Shown here piece after piece: positions 51,394 through 61,880 of a DNA stretch of 64,000 nucleotides. The DNA comes from Caenispirillum bisanense (GTDB lineage Bacteria; Pseudomonadota; Alphaproteobacteria; Rhodospirillales; UBA2165): positions 54,266 to 118,265 of the forward strand of contig CAMDWJ010000007.1 in assembly GCA_945877815.1 (NCBI GenBank), read 5' to 3'. Below the pieces are notes generated by a model, which searched no databases, was not told the origin of the DNA, and saw nothing but the letters and a program-made list of their open reading frames with translations. The position numbers and the translations under genes were made by a program. The number at the start of each line of letters is the position of its first letter. Within the stretch, counting starts at the first letter, position 1.

Positions 51394-52944
51394 GTGACGG
51401 CTCGCATCAATACGGTCGCGTTCCAGGGCATCGATGTGCTCGACGTCGATGTGCAGGTCCAAGTCGCGGGCGGGCTGCCGGCCTTCCGCGTCGTCGGCCT
51501 TGCGGACAAGGCCGTGGGCGAATCGCGCGAACGGGTGCGCGCCGCCCTCAATGCGCTTGGCTTGGCTTTGCCGCCCAAGCGCATCACGGTTAATCTCTCG
51601 CCTGCCGATCTCGTCAAGGAAGGTAGCCATTACGATCTGCCCATCGCGCTCGGGCTTTTGAGTGCGATGGGTGTGTTGCCGGGCGACGATCTCGCGACTT
51701 ATTGCGTTCTCGGCGAATTGTCGCTCGACGGTTCGATCCGCCCCGTCGCCGGCGTTTTGCCCGCCGCGATCCATGCCTCGGCCCGCGGTCTCGGTCTTAT
51801 CTGCCCGGCCGCGCAGGGCGGCGAAGCGGCGTGGGCGAGCGGGATCGAGGTTTTGGCGTCCGACACGCTGCTGGCGCTGATCAATCATTTCAAGGGGACC
51901 CAGGTGCTGACCGCACCCGCGCCGAAATTCGCCGAGGGGTTGGCGCGCGACACGATCGCCGATCTTTGCGATATCAAGGGACAGGAAAGCGCCAAGCGCG
52001 CGCTCGAGATCGCGGCGGCCGGCGGACATAATCTTCTGATGGTCGGCCCGCCGGGTGCGGGCAAATCGATGCTGGCCGCGCGGCTGGCCGGAATTTTGCC
52101 CGATCTCGATCCGGCCGAGGCGCTCGAAGTCAGCATGATCCATTCGGTCGCCGGCGAGTTGGAAGAAGGGCGTCTCATGCGCCGCCGTCCGTTCCGCAAT
52201 CCGCATCACTCGGCGTCGATGCCGTCGCTGGTGGGCGGAGGGGCGCGCGCCAAGCCGGGCGAAGTCAGTCTCGCGCATCTCGGCGTCCTGTTCCTGGACG
52301 AGTTGCCGGAATTCCAGCGCGCGGCGCTTGAAGCCTTGCGCCAGCCCTTGGAAACCGGATCGAGCGTTGTTGCGCGCGCCGCCGCCCATGTGCGCTACCC
52401 CGCGCGGTTCCAATTGATCGCCGCGATGAATCCCTGCCGCTGCGGCTATCTCGACGATCCGCAACAATGCTGCACACGCGCCCCCGTCTGTGCCGCCGAT
52501 TATCAGGCGAAGATTTCGGGCCCGCTGTTCGACCGCATCGATTTGTGCATCGATGTGCCGGCCGTCAGCTCGGCCGATCTCTCCTTGCCGCCGCCAGCCG
52601 AATCGAGCGCCGACGTCGCGGTGCGCGTCGCCGCCGCGCGCGACATCCAACGCAAAAGATTCTCCATCGTACCGGTGACCGATCGCCCGGTGCGCACCAA
52701 TGCCGAAGCCGACGGAACCTTGCTGGAAGAGGTGGCGGCGCCGGATACGGAGGGACGCAAGCTGCTGACCGAAGCGGCCGAGCGCATGAAGCTCACCGCG
52801 CGCGGCTATCATCGCGTGTTGCGGGTCGCGCGCACGCTCGCCGATCTCGACGGCAGCGATCATGTGCGCCGCATCCATATCGCCGAAGCCGTGAGCTACC
52901 GCCGCACCGTGCCCGGTCGGCAAGGTATCTTGGCGCGGAGATAA
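51394..52944 (+). CDS. YifB/ComM family Mg-chelatase-like AAA ATPase
   Basis: VTARINTVAFQGIDVLDVDVQVQVAGGLPAFRVVGLADKAVGESRERVRAAL; Walker A GPPGAGKSM. Confidence 0.96.
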   Translation: MTARINTVAFQGIDVLDVDVQVQVAGGLPAFRVVGLADKAVGESRERVRAALNALGLALPPKRITVNLSPADLVKEGSHYDLPIALGLLSAMGVLPGDDLATYCVLGELSLDGSIRPVAGVLPAAIHASARGLGLICPAAQGGEAAWASGIEVLASDTLLALINHFKGTQVLTAPAPKFAEGLARDTIADLCDIKGQESAKRALEIAAAGGHNLLMVGPPGAGKSMLAARLAGILPDLDPAEALEVSMIHSVAGELEEGRLMRRRPFRNPHHSASMPSLVGGGARAKPGEVSLAHLGVLFLDELPEFQRAALEALRQPLETGSSVVARAAAHVRYPARFQLIAAMNPCRCGYLDDPQQCCTRAPVCAADYQAKISGPLFDRIDLCIDVPAVSSADLSLPPPAESSADVAVRVAAARDIQRKRFSIVPVTDRPVRTNAEADGTLLEEVAAPDTEGRKLLTEAAERMKLTARGYHRVLRVARTLADLDGSDHVRRIHIAEAVSYRRTVPGRQGILARR

Positions 52945-52968
52945 ATTCGTTACCTTCCGGAGGTTCGA

Positions 52969-53328
52969 ATGAGTGTTCGTCTGTCCGTCTCTGCGATGCT
53001 CGTCCTTCTTGCCGACCCGACTTCGGCCGCAGCCTGTTCGAGTAACAGCACTCAGGTTGCATGTGCCGAAAATTTATTTGCGAGCGGGGCGCCTAAGAGG
53101 ACGATCTGGAGCGATGTCGGAGCCAATCGCTTCGGCGATATGGCGATCTGGGGCGACGGCCGTTTCTCGGCGCAAATTGGCGATCTGACGCTTTTCAGCG
53201 ACGGCACCTCATCGCGGCGTTTGGGGAACGTCACCATATTCAATAACGGCCGGTTCTGTACCGATTACGGCCATGCCGTGATCTGCGACCAGCCGCGTCC
53301 TACTTCCAGGCGAGATCGAGGATGGTGA
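52969..53328 (+). CDS. Small secreted beta-repeat hypothetical protein
   Basis: Signal-like N-term; three imperfect repeats FGDMAIWGDGRF / GDLTLFSDGTS / GNVTIFNNGRF. Confidence 0.55.
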   Translation: MSVRLSVSAMLVLLADPTSAAACSSNSTQVACAENLFASGAPKRTIWSDVGANRFGDMAIWGDGRFSAQIGDLTLFSDGTSSRRLGNVTIFNNGRFCTDYGHAVICDQPRPTSRRDRGW

Positions 53329-54823
53329 ATCCGTGAACGTCGTAGCGGCCGCGGGCATCGATGGATAGATCGGCGCCGTGCAAGGCCAATGACGGCAGCG
53401 GCGCAAGCGGCGAAAAATAGTTGTTCGCGGCGACATGCGCGAAGGCTTGGCCGGCGATCCGCCGCCGCGCGGTATCGTCCATCGCGCCGTCGCTCGCCGC
53501 CGCGAAGCCATGCAACGCGGGGTCTTCGTGCAAATCCCAAATGCCGGGCGCGAAAAAGGTCTGCATCATATCGGCCACGTCGGGCATGACACCGGCGTGC
53601 CAGGGAAACAGCCCGGCATCGAGTGAGCGATCTCGCACCCGTATGTAGAACTCCTCGTAAAGGACGTTCTCGACCTTCACGGTCACGCCGAGTTGGCGCC
53701 ATTGCCGCGCCACGATTTCGGCTTGCATCGCCGCCTGAGCACCGACGGCGGCGAGGGTCAACGCGACTGGCCCCTGGACTTGCGCGAGCAACGCGCGCGC
53801 GGCCGCCAGATCGGATGCAGGCAAAGCCGGAGTTGCGCCGCACCCGGCCTGTTCCGGCCAGCACAGGGCCATTGGCACGCGCACGCCCTCCGGCAGAGAC
53901 CGGAGCAGCTCGGTGTGCTCGATCGCGAGATCGAGGGCGCGGCGGATTCGCCCATCGGCGAGCGGGCGCCCCTTGGCGCGCGTATCGTAGGCGAGCACCA
54001 GCATGCCGTTGCCGGCTGCGGCCGTGATTTGCGCGCCACGCGCGCGCGCCAGCGAATCGGCCGGGACCGGTTCGGCATTGAGCAGTAGGTCGAGCGCGCC
54101 GTTCTTGAACTCGGCAACGCGATCCTCGAATTTCCAATTGGCGTGCAGGCGCACCTGCGCGATGCGCGGCACGGGCTTGGCCTCGCCGCCATGGCGATAG
54201 GCGCCGGTGTGCGTCAGTAAGACGTCGCCTTGATCGAATTTAGCAAGACGGTAAGGGCCCGTGCCGATGGGGTTGCGCCCGAAGTAATAACGCTCGGCCA
54301 GCAATAGTCCGTGCTTATGTTCGGGTACGATCGGGGTCACGGATGCAAGGCGGGCGATATCGTAAGGGATCGCCTGTTTCGCGAATAGGCGAAGCTTATA
54401 GCGACCGAGCTTTTCGACGTGATCGATCCAATCCCATTGATGTTGCAGATGAAGGCGGGTATCGGGGCTGCCCAGCCAATCATATGTATAGAAAACATCG
54501 TCGGCATCGAGGTTCGTGCCGTCGTGCCATTTCACATCGTCGCGGATTTCGAGTTCCAGGGTGCGCTCGTCGATACGCCGCCACGATTTCGCAAGCAGCG
54601 GCTGGTAGCGGCCGCTGCGCTCGTCATAGCCGATCGCCGTATCGAACAATCCGTGGCCTACGAAGGCCGATGCCGCGCCTGAATCGTGATAGGAGCTTAG
54701 GTTCGCGAGTGGCCCGGCCATGCCGATACGCACGGTATCGTTGCTTTTTTGCGCGGCGAGCGGATACGCGGTGCTGAGAAGCAACGCTATCCCCAAGATG
54801 GTGCGGACGCCGCGACCCGTCAC
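53300..54823 (-). CDS. Peptide/nickel-type ABC transporter substrate-binding protein (SBP family 5)
   Basis: GTG start [25 protein letters not shown] overlapping the tsaD stop; [44 protein letters not shown]. Confidence 0.9.
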   Translation of the reverse strand: MTGRGVRTILGIALLLSTAYPLAAQKSNDTVRIGMAGPLANLSSYHDSGAASAFVGHGLFDTAIGYDERSGRYQPLLAKSWRRIDERTLELEIRDDVKWHDGTNLDADDVFYTYDWLGSPDTRLHLQHQWDWIDHVEKLGRYKLRLFAKQAIPYDIARLASVTPIVPEHKHGLLLAERYYFGRNPIGTGPYRLAKFDQGDVLLTHTGAYRHGGEAKPVPRIAQVRLHANWKFEDRVAEFKNGALDLLLNAEPVPADSLARARGAQITAAAGNGMLVLAYDTRAKGRPLADGRIRRALDLAIEHTELLRSLPEGVRVPMALCWPEQAGCGATPALPASDLAAARALLAQVQGPVALTLAAVGAQAAMQAEIVARQWRQLGVTVKVENVLYEEFYIRVRDRSLDAGLFPWHAGVMPDVADMMQTFFAPGIWDLHEDPALHGFAAASDGAMDDTARRRIAGQAFAHVAANNYFSPLAPLPSLALHGADLSIDARGRYDVHGFTILDLAWK

Positions 54824-55890
54824 GCTTTGACTCCGGCACCGATCGCGGGTGCCGCATCGGGGTCGAGCGGCCAACGCGGGCGCGGTTTGAAATCGAGCGT
54901 GTCGGTGAGACCGAGGCGCAGCCGTTCGAGCCCTGCCCAGGCGATCATCGCCGCATTGTCGGTGCATAAAGCCGGCGGCGGCGTATGCAACGTAAAATTC
55001 TGCGTGGTGGCAAGATCGCCGAGGCGCGCCCGCAAAACGGAATTGGCGGCGACCCCGCCGGCGATGACGAGATGGGTCTCGCCGTTGTGGCGCGCGCGAA
55101 ACATCTCGACCGCGCGTTTGGTGCGGTCGAGCGCCGCATCCGCGACCGCGGCCTGGAACCCGGCGGCGAGATCGCGCGCTTCGTCGCCGTGCAGCGGCAA
55201 GCCGCCCAAAGTTTCGACATGGCGCCGCACCGCGGTCTTCAGGCCGGAAAAGGAAAAATGGCAATCCGGCCGGCCGATCATGGGACGGGGCAGGGCGAAG
55301 CGGGACGCATCGCCGCCCTTGGCGGCGCGCTCGACCGCCGGCCCGCCCGGAAAGCCCAAGCCCAAAAGCTTCGCCGTCTTGTCGAACGCCTCGCCCATCG
55401 CGTCGTCGACGGTGGTGCCGAGGCGCATATATTTACCCACGCCTTCGACGATCAGCAGCTGGCAATGCCCGCCCGACACAAGAAGCAATAGAAACGGGAA
55501 TTCGAGCGTGCCGGTCAAACGTTCGGTCAGGGCATGGCCTTCAAGATGATTGACCGCGATGAAGGGAATGTCGCGCACCGCTGCGATGGCCTTGGCGGTC
55601 ATCACGCCGACGATCACGCCGCCGATCAGGCCGGGCCCGCCGGTCGCCGCGACCGCATCGAGATCGACGAAGCCAATCTTCGCTTCGTCCAACGCGCGGC
55701 GCACGATGCCGTCGATCTGCGCCAGATGGGCGCGCGCCGCGACTTCGGGGACCACGCCTTCATAGGGCGCATGGTCGGCGATCTGGCTGAGAACGACCGA
55801 GGCGCGGATGCGCGCTGCCGGAATTTCGGCGTCGGTGACGACGGCCGCCGCAGTCTCGTCGCAACTCGTCTCAATTCCGAGGACCAGCAT
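54820..55890 (-). CDS. tsaD: tRNA N6-adenosine threonylcarbamoyltransferase TsaD
   Basis: [18 protein letters not shown]...[13 protein letters not shown]. Confidence 0.98.
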   Translation of the reverse strand: MLVLGIETSCDETAAAVVTDAEIPAARIRASVVLSQIADHAPYEGVVPEVAARAHLAQIDGIVRRALDEAKIGFVDLDAVAATGGPGLIGGVIVGVMTAKAIAAVRDIPFIAVNHLEGHALTERLTGTLEFPFLLLLVSGGHCQLLIVEGVGKYMRLGTTVDDAMGEAFDKTAKLLGLGFPGGPAVERAAKGGDASRFALPRPMIGRPDCHFSFSGLKTAVRRHVETLGGLPLHGDEARDLAAGFQAAVADAALDRTKRAVEMFRARHNGETHLVIAGGVAANSVLRARLGDLATTQNFTLHTPPPALCTDNAAMIAWAGLERLRLGLTDTLDFKPRPRWPLDPDAAPAIGAGVKA

Positions 55891-55981
55891 GGAGTCTTAG
55901 GGGTTCCAGAAAAATGCGTTTACCCACCAGGGCCGGGACTCTACTCTCCCGCATCCTACAAATCCAAGAGTGCGTAAGCGC

Positions 55982-56971
55982 ATGGCCGATCAGGACGTAC
56001 TTCGTATCGGTACGCGCGGGAGTCCCCTCGCGTTAACCCAAACCAATGGCGTGAAAGCACGCCTGATCGCTGCAAATCCGCGGCTTGCGGGCGCGCGGGC
56101 GATCGAAATCGTGGTCATTAAGACGACCGGCGACCGCGTCCAGAACGTCGTTCTGTCGGCCTTGGGCGGCAAAGGCTTGTTCACCAAGGAGCTGGATGAA
56201 GCGTTGAGCGAGGGGCGGATCGATCTCGCAATCCATTCGATGAAGGACGTGCCGACCTTTCTGCCCGATGGTATCAGTTTGACGACGGTGCTGCCGCGCG
56301 AGGATGTCCGCGACGCCTTTGTTTCGACCCGTTTCAGCTCGTTCGGCGACCTACCCGAGAAATCCGTTATCGGCACCGCCTCGACCCGGCGCAAGGCGCA
56401 AATCCTGTCGCGCCGGCCCGACCTGCGCGTCGTGCCGCTGCGCGGCAATGTGGAAACCCGCATCGCCAAAATCGAAACCGGCGAAACGGTGGCCACGCTG
56501 CTCGCCTATGCCGGCCTCAAGCGGCTGGGCAAAGCCGATGCCGTAGCCGAAATCCTGCCCGTCGACGTCGTTCTGCCGGCGGTCGGTCAGGGTGCGCTCG
56601 CCATGACCTATCGCACCGGCGATCCCCGGATCATGGCGTTGCTCCAGCGCATCGTCGATCCCGCGACCGACATGGCGGTGCGTGCCGAACGGGCCATGCT
56701 GTTGGCGCTCGACGGCTCGTGCCAGACGCCGATCGCCGGATATGCCGTGCTCGATTCGGCCAAGCGGTTGACCCTGAAGGGCATGATTGCCCACCCCGAA
56801 GGCACCCAAATCGTCGAGGCGGAGGCCATGGGCCCAGGGAGCGAAGCCGAAATCATCGGCTTGAAGGTCGCCAACGAGCTGCTTTTCAAGGCGGGACCCG
56901 GCTTGATCAAGGAGATAAAAAAGATCGAACCCCACGTTTACCGGGTGCCAACGGACGACACGGAAGGGTAA
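55982..56971 (+). CDS. hemC: Hydroxymethylbilane synthase
   Basis: LRIGTRGSPLALTQTNGVKARL...HSMKDVPTFLPDG. Confidence 0.98.
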   Translation: MADQDVLRIGTRGSPLALTQTNGVKARLIAANPRLAGARAIEIVVIKTTGDRVQNVVLSALGGKGLFTKELDEALSEGRIDLAIHSMKDVPTFLPDGISLTTVLPREDVRDAFVSTRFSSFGDLPEKSVIGTASTRRKAQILSRRPDLRVVPLRGNVETRIAKIETGETVATLLAYAGLKRLGKADAVAEILPVDVVLPAVGQGALAMTYRTGDPRIMALLQRIVDPATDMAVRAERAMLLALDGSCQTPIAGYAVLDSAKRLTLKGMIAHPEGTQIVEAEAMGPGSEAEIIGLKVANELLFKAGPGLIKEIKKIEPHVYRVPTDDTEG

Positions 56972-56979
56972 TATCCCCC

Positions 56980-58791
56980 ATGCATCTGTTGATTACCCGC
57001 CCCGGCGACGACGGCGCCCGGCTCGCCGAGGCTTTGCGCCAGCTCGGCCATGATCCCATTCTGGAACCGCTCCTGACCATTCGTCATTTGGACGGCCCGC
57101 CGCTTGATCTTGCGGGTTTGCAGGCAATTCTCGCCACAAGTGCGAACGGTGTGCGGGCAATTGTCGGCAGAACGAATAAACGCGATGTACCATTGTATGC
57201 AGTCGGCGATGCAACGGCGCGGGAGGCCAAAGAAGCCCTGTTTTCCGAGGTCCACAGCGCAAACGGCGATGTCATGGCTTTGGCTGCCCTGGTGCGCGCA
57301 AAACTGGATCCGGCAAAGGGTCCGCTGGTTCATATCGCCGCAACCGAGGTCGCAGGCGATCTCGCCGGAAGCCTGGCCGGGGCAGGTTTCACGTTGCGCC
57401 GCGAGGTGTTGTACGAATCCGAACCGGCGAACAGTTTGTCGCCGTCGGCCATTGCCGCCATCAAGGAAGAACGAATCGACGCGGTCCTGTTGTATTCACC
57501 GCGGACGGCGGCGACACTTTCTCGCCTGATTCGCAAGGCGCGGCTGGTACGCGATTGCCGGCGCATCGAACTGCTTTGTCTCAGCTCGGCAGTCGCCGAG
57601 GCGGCACGCGACATTCCATGGGCGGGAACCCGGCTCGCCAGCGAACCGACACAGGAGGCCATGTTGGCATTGGCGCGAGATTTGACGGATCCCAACTCGG
57701 CTACCACGAACCCGGCGGTGCCGGCCGGTGCCGGTCCCTCCGTTTCCAGTCCGGCACCGAAGATATCGCCAGGCCCAACCCATTCCGCGCGTACGGTCTT
57801 CGCAACCTTTGCGGCGATCCTGGTCCTCGCCGGTATCGCCTGGGCGACCCAATCGCAATGGCGGCCTATCGCGGCGCACTACGTGCCGTTCCTCGCCATG
57901 GACGACACAATGCAAGCTCGCCTCGACGACGTCGCCAAACGATTGGCCTCGCTCGAAAGCCAGCCGCGCGCCACTGCCTCCGCCGCCGATGCCGGGGCGG
58001 TACTTGCGGCGGCGCAAGCCGAACGCGAACGCTTGCAAGCGCGAGTCGAGAAATTGGAAACGACACTCGAAGGCCTGCGCGGCACCGTGGCGCACGGTAC
58101 CGAATCGCAAGACGGCGCGGTTGCGCGCGATGCATTGCGTCAGATCGGCGACCGGCTCAATACCGTCAGCAGCGACACCAGCGTGCGGCTGGAACGTCTC
58201 GCCCGCCAGATCGAAACCATCGAACAGACGGCCCAGACGCGCGAGGATTCCGAAACCATTCGTCAGGCGCGTATCGTCTTCGCCATCGGCCGGTTACGCG
58301 ACGCGGTCCTCACCACCCATCCCTACCGGATCGAATTCGCCGCCTTGAAGGCGCTGGCAGCCGACGATCCCGGCATCGGTCAGGCGCTCGCGCGCTTGGC
58401 GCCCAACGCCGATAGCGGCGTGCCCACCGCCGAGGTCTTGCGCCAGCGCTTCCGCCGTATGGCCGGTACCATTGTCGCGGCGACGCGCGAGTCGGCAGGC
58501 GGCAACTGGTGGGATCGCTCGCTCGCGCGCATCGTGAGCGCCGTGAATATCCGCCGCATCGACGATGTCGAGGGGGTGAGCGTCGATGCGATCGTCGCGC
58601 GCGCCGAACAGGCGCTCGAGCGCGGAGACGTGAAACAGGCGGCAATCGAACTCGGCACCCTCGCCGAACGCGCAGGCGCGCTCGCCAAATCCTGGCTTGC
58701 CGATGCCGATGCCTATCTCGCCGCCAGCGGCGCCTTGGTCGATTTGCAGACTTTGGCCTTTGCCGAACTCGGCGCAAAGCGCGGCAATTGA
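56980..58791 (+). CDS. hemD: Fusion of uroporphyrinogen-III synthase (HemD) and mitofilin/Mic60-like domain
   Basis: ATG at 56980 (MHLLITRPGDDGARLAEALRQLGHDPI), HemD fold, Pro-rich linker, TM (TVFATFAAILVLAGIAWAT), coiled coil, C-terminal mitofilin-like region, no stop between. Confidence 0.85.
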   Translation: MHLLITRPGDDGARLAEALRQLGHDPILEPLLTIRHLDGPPLDLAGLQAILATSANGVRAIVGRTNKRDVPLYAVGDATAREAKEALFSEVHSANGDVMALAALVRAKLDPAKGPLVHIAATEVAGDLAGSLAGAGFTLRREVLYESEPANSLSPSAIAAIKEERIDAVLLYSPRTAATLSRLIRKARLVRDCRRIELLCLSSAVAEAARDIPWAGTRLASEPTQEAMLALARDLTDPNSATTNPAVPAGAGPSVSSPAPKISPGPTHSARTVFATFAAILVLAGIAWATQSQWRPIAAHYVPFLAMDDTMQARLDDVAKRLASLESQPRATASAADAGAVLAAAQAERERLQARVEKLETTLEGLRGTVAHGTESQDGAVARDALRQIGDRLNTVSSDTSVRLERLARQIETIEQTAQTREDSETIRQARIVFAIGRLRDAVLTTHPYRIEFAALKALAADDPGIGQALARLAPNADSGVPTAEVLRQRFRRMAGTIVAATRESAGGNWWDRSLARIVSAVNIRRIDDVEGVSVDAIVARAEQALERGDVKQAAIELGTLAERAGALAKSWLADADAYLAASGALVDLQTLAFAELGAKRGN

Positions 58792-58801
58792 GGGCCATCG
58801 A

Positions 58802-60202
58802 TTGATCCGCGCCCTTATCTTTTTGTGTTTGTTGGCGGTTCTCAGCCTGGTCGCGGCCTCGGTCGCGGAAACACCTGGCGCAGTCACGCTCGATTGGCTC
58901 GGCTATCGTGTGGAAACCTCGGTCGCGGTGTTGCTGTTGATCGTGCTGGGCGCTTCGATCGTTTTTGCCGGCGTGTGGCGCGCCTGGTCGGCGGTCGTGA
59001 ACGGACCGCGCCGCATGCGTCGCTGGACCGCCGAACGGCGTCAACAACGCGGCTATAAGGCACTGACCCAAGGCATGGTCGCGGTCGCGGCGGGCGACGC
59101 GACCGAGGCGCGGCGTCTCGCGCGCCGAGCCGAAACGCTGTTGGGCGAACCGCCGCTCACCATGCTGCTCTCGGCGCAAGCGGCGCAATTGTCGGGCGAC
59201 GAAAAGGCGGCCGGAAAATTCTTTCACGCCATGGCTGAGCAGAGCGAACCCGAGACGCGTTTTCTCGGCCTGCATGGCATGCTAACCCAGGCTATGCACG
59301 ACGGCGATCAGGAACAGGCGCTCGAACTCGCCAAACAGGCCTCGGAGCTTAATCCAAAAACGGATGCTGTCGCTGAGACGTTGTTCGATCTTCAGGTCAA
59401 AACCGGGGATTGGCACGATGCCGAAGACACGGTGAAAAAAGCGGTGAAGGCGAAACATATCGATGCCGACGAAGGCAAGCGCCGCCGCGCCGTGATCGCC
59501 TATCAGCAAAGCATCGAAGCGCAATCCGAAGGCCGCTTCGACGATGCCGTCGGTCATGCAAAACGCGCGGTCAATCTTTCGCCGTCCTTCGTGCCTGCGG
59601 CGACGCGCTATGCCGATCTTCTGGCCGACGCCGGAAAACGCCGCCGCGCCGTGTCGGTGATCGAGGAAGCCTGGGTGCGCCAGCCGCATCCGCTTCTCGC
59701 GGCCGCCATGGAGCGACTGTCGTCGGGTGGTGCCGAAGATCGCCTACATGCGATCGAACGGCTCGCCGGCTATAACCGCGATCACGAGGAAAGCCACGTA
59801 GCGCTTGCCCGCGCGGCACTCGCCGCCAAGCGGTGGAGCGAAGCGCGCGAACATCTCGATATCGTCGCGCGCATCCATGCGACGAGCCGGATCGCACGCC
59901 TGATGGCGGAATTGGAAGAAGGCGAAAAGGGCGACACCGACGCCTCGCGCGGCTGGCTCAAACGCGCGACGATGGCTGAGCCGGATGCCGCCTGGATATG
60001 CGAATCGTGCGGTAACGTGTCGGCCGAATGGGAACCGGTTTGCGGGCGGTGCGAAAAATTCGACAGTTTCTTATGGATGCCGCCGCCGCGAATTTCGCAT
60101 TACTCAGCTACCGAAGAAGCTGCCGCGATGGCCGACGCCGAAATCGACACGGAGATCGAGGGCGAAGCCGAGTCCGCCGGTCCGCCGCGCGCGGGCGCAT
60201 GA
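58802..60202 (+). CDS. hemY: HemY-like TPR membrane protein
   Basis: TTG start LIRALIFLCLLAVLSLVAASVAETPGAVTLDWLGYRVETSVAV; TPR repeats; C-term CESCGNVSAEWEPVCGRC. Confidence 0.88.
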   Translation: MIRALIFLCLLAVLSLVAASVAETPGAVTLDWLGYRVETSVAVLLLIVLGASIVFAGVWRAWSAVVNGPRRMRRWTAERRQQRGYKALTQGMVAVAAGDATEARRLARRAETLLGEPPLTMLLSAQAAQLSGDEKAAGKFFHAMAEQSEPETRFLGLHGMLTQAMHDGDQEQALELAKQASELNPKTDAVAETLFDLQVKTGDWHDAEDTVKKAVKAKHIDADEGKRRRAVIAYQQSIEAQSEGRFDDAVGHAKRAVNLSPSFVPAATRYADLLADAGKRRRAVSVIEEAWVRQPHPLLAAAMERLSSGGAEDRLHAIERLAGYNRDHEESHVALARAALAAKRWSEAREHLDIVARIHATSRIARLMAELEEGEKGDTDASRGWLKRATMAEPDAAWICESCGNVSAEWEPVCGRCEKFDSFLWMPPPRISHYSATEEAAAMADAEIDTEIEGEAESAGPPRAGA

Positions 60203-60212
60203 CGCGCGGCGC

Positions 60213-61661
60213 GTGAGCCTCGTCTCGGAACTAGCCGCGTTCGAGGCGGCGGTGTGCAGCCATCAGAAGGGCGATCTCGATGCGGCGATCGTGGCCTATC
60301 GCGGGATCATCGATCGCGCGCCTGAAATTGCGGATCCCTGGCATCTGCTGGGTGTCGCCCTGCATCAGAAGGGCGAGCCTAAGCTGGCGCGCCAACTGAT
60401 CGAAACCGCGATTGGGCTGAACGGCGCCGTTGCCGATTATCACAGCAATCTCGGCATGGTGTTGCTCGCTTTGCGCGACGAAGCCGCGGCCGAACACAGT
60501 CTGCGCCACGCGGTGCGCCTGGCTCCCAATCACGCCAAGGCGCTCGCCAATCTCGCAGGGCTTTTGCGTGGGCGCGGATTGTTCGACGAGGCGCTGGATC
60601 TCGCGCGCCGGGCTGTCGCCGCCGCGCCCAACGATCCCGAAGCGCACAACAATCTCGGCAATGCCTGGAAGGATGCGATGCATCCGGTCGCGGCGGTCGC
60701 GGCCTACGATCGTGCGCTGGCACTCGATCCCGCCTATGCGCTCGCCCATTGGAACCGTGCTCTGGCTCTTTTGACGCTCGGAGATTATGCGCCGGGATTC
60801 GACGAGTTTGCCTGGCGCTGGCGGTGGGGTGGATTTCCGACGCGCCCGCGCGACTATCTGGCGCCCGTGTGGACCGGTCAGGAGATCGCGGGGAAAACGC
60901 TTTTTCTCTATCCCGAACAGGGATTGGGCGATGCGATACACTTCGTGCGTTATGCTGCGTTGGCGTGCGCGCGCGGCGCCACGGTCGTGGTGGAAGCACC
61001 GGGAGGATTGGCGCCGCTGGTGGCGCGGTCCGGCCTTGCCGATCGAGTGATCGTGGCCGGCGATGATGTGCCGCCCTTCGATCTGCACGCGCCGTTTCTC
61101 GATCTGCCGCACCTGTTCGAGACCACTCTGGAAACAATCCCGGCGACCACACCCTATCTTGTGGCCGATCCCGCGCTGGTTTCGGTCATGCGCGTGCGCA
61201 GCCAAGGACGCGGGCCAATGCGTGTCGGCCTCAATTGGTCCGGCAATCCGTTGAGCCCGGTCGAACGCTTCCGTAATCTGCCGGCGGCGGCGATGACACC
61301 GCTGGCCGGGCTCGCCGACATTGACTGGATCAATTTGCAAAAAGGGCCAGGCGGCGACGCTCTGCCGCGTCCGGCGGAGTTGGGCCTGATCGAGACCGGC
61401 GAAGGACCGCTCGACGAGACCGCCGCACTCATCGCAACGCTCGATCGGGTCGTGACCACGGATACGGCGGTCGCCCATCTGGCCGGGGCGCTCGGCGTGC
61501 CGACTTTACTGATGCTGCACCACGCGCCCGATTGGCGTTGGCTCGTGGATCGCAGCGATAGTCCCTGGTATCCGTCTCTCCGCCTGTTCCGCCAAGAAAA
61601 TCCGGGCGATTGGGCGCCGGTGGTCGGAGCAGTTGCCGAGGCGCTCTCGAAACGCGTATAA
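60213..61661 (+). CDS. TPR-repeat protein with C-terminal glycosyltransferase (GT9/GT41-like) domain
   Basis: GTG start VSLVSELAAFEAAVCSHQKGDLDAAIVAYRGII; TPRs; RVVTTDTAVAHLAGALGVPTLLMLHHAPDWRWL. Confidence 0.85.
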   Translation: MSLVSELAAFEAAVCSHQKGDLDAAIVAYRGIIDRAPEIADPWHLLGVALHQKGEPKLARQLIETAIGLNGAVADYHSNLGMVLLALRDEAAAEHSLRHAVRLAPNHAKALANLAGLLRGRGLFDEALDLARRAVAAAPNDPEAHNNLGNAWKDAMHPVAAVAAYDRALALDPAYALAHWNRALALLTLGDYAPGFDEFAWRWRWGGFPTRPRDYLAPVWTGQEIAGKTLFLYPEQGLGDAIHFVRYAALACARGATVVVEAPGGLAPLVARSGLADRVIVAGDDVPPFDLHAPFLDLPHLFETTLETIPATTPYLVADPALVSVMRVRSQGRGPMRVGLNWSGNPLSPVERFRNLPAAAMTPLAGLADIDWINLQKGPGGDALPRPAELGLIETGEGPLDETAALIATLDRVVTTDTAVAHLAGALGVPTLLMLHHAPDWRWLVDRSDSPWYPSLRLFRQENPGDWAPVVGAVAEALSKRV

Positions 61662-61717
61662 AGGCGCCGCAACCGGGATCGATCCCAGGCTGCGCGTCCC
61701 CCTTGGGCGCTTCAAGG

Positions 61718-61753
61718 GCCGCCTTAGCTCAGTTGGTAGAGCATCGCATTCGT
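61718..61753 (+). pseudogene. Isolated 5' half of tRNA-Thr(CGU) (36 nt), putative attL
   Basis: GCCGCCTTAGCTCAGTTGGTAGAGCATCGCATTCGT: 35/36 identical to the 5' exon at 63139-63174; no 3' half follows. Confidence 0.9.
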
Positions 61754-61825
61754 AAAAGATGTCTCTCATATATAAGTCGTTGAAAAATAACGATTTTCAT
61801 ATCAAAAAACCAGATCACGGCTAAT

Positions 61826-61846
61826 CACATATCATTCACAAATCAT
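61826..61846. repeat. Direct repeats, candidate integrase arm-type sites
   Basis: CACATATCAT-t-CACAAATCAT, 9/10 identical at 11-bp spacing, just upstream of the integrase. Confidence 0.4.
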
Positions 61847-61880
61847 GTTGTGTAAACTTGAGGCATAGCAGCGTCTCTGG

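Noticed and set aside
61718-61753. A second functional tRNA-Thr gene
   Set aside because: Only the 5' half is present; no anticodon 3' stem, T-arm or acceptor 3' strand follows.
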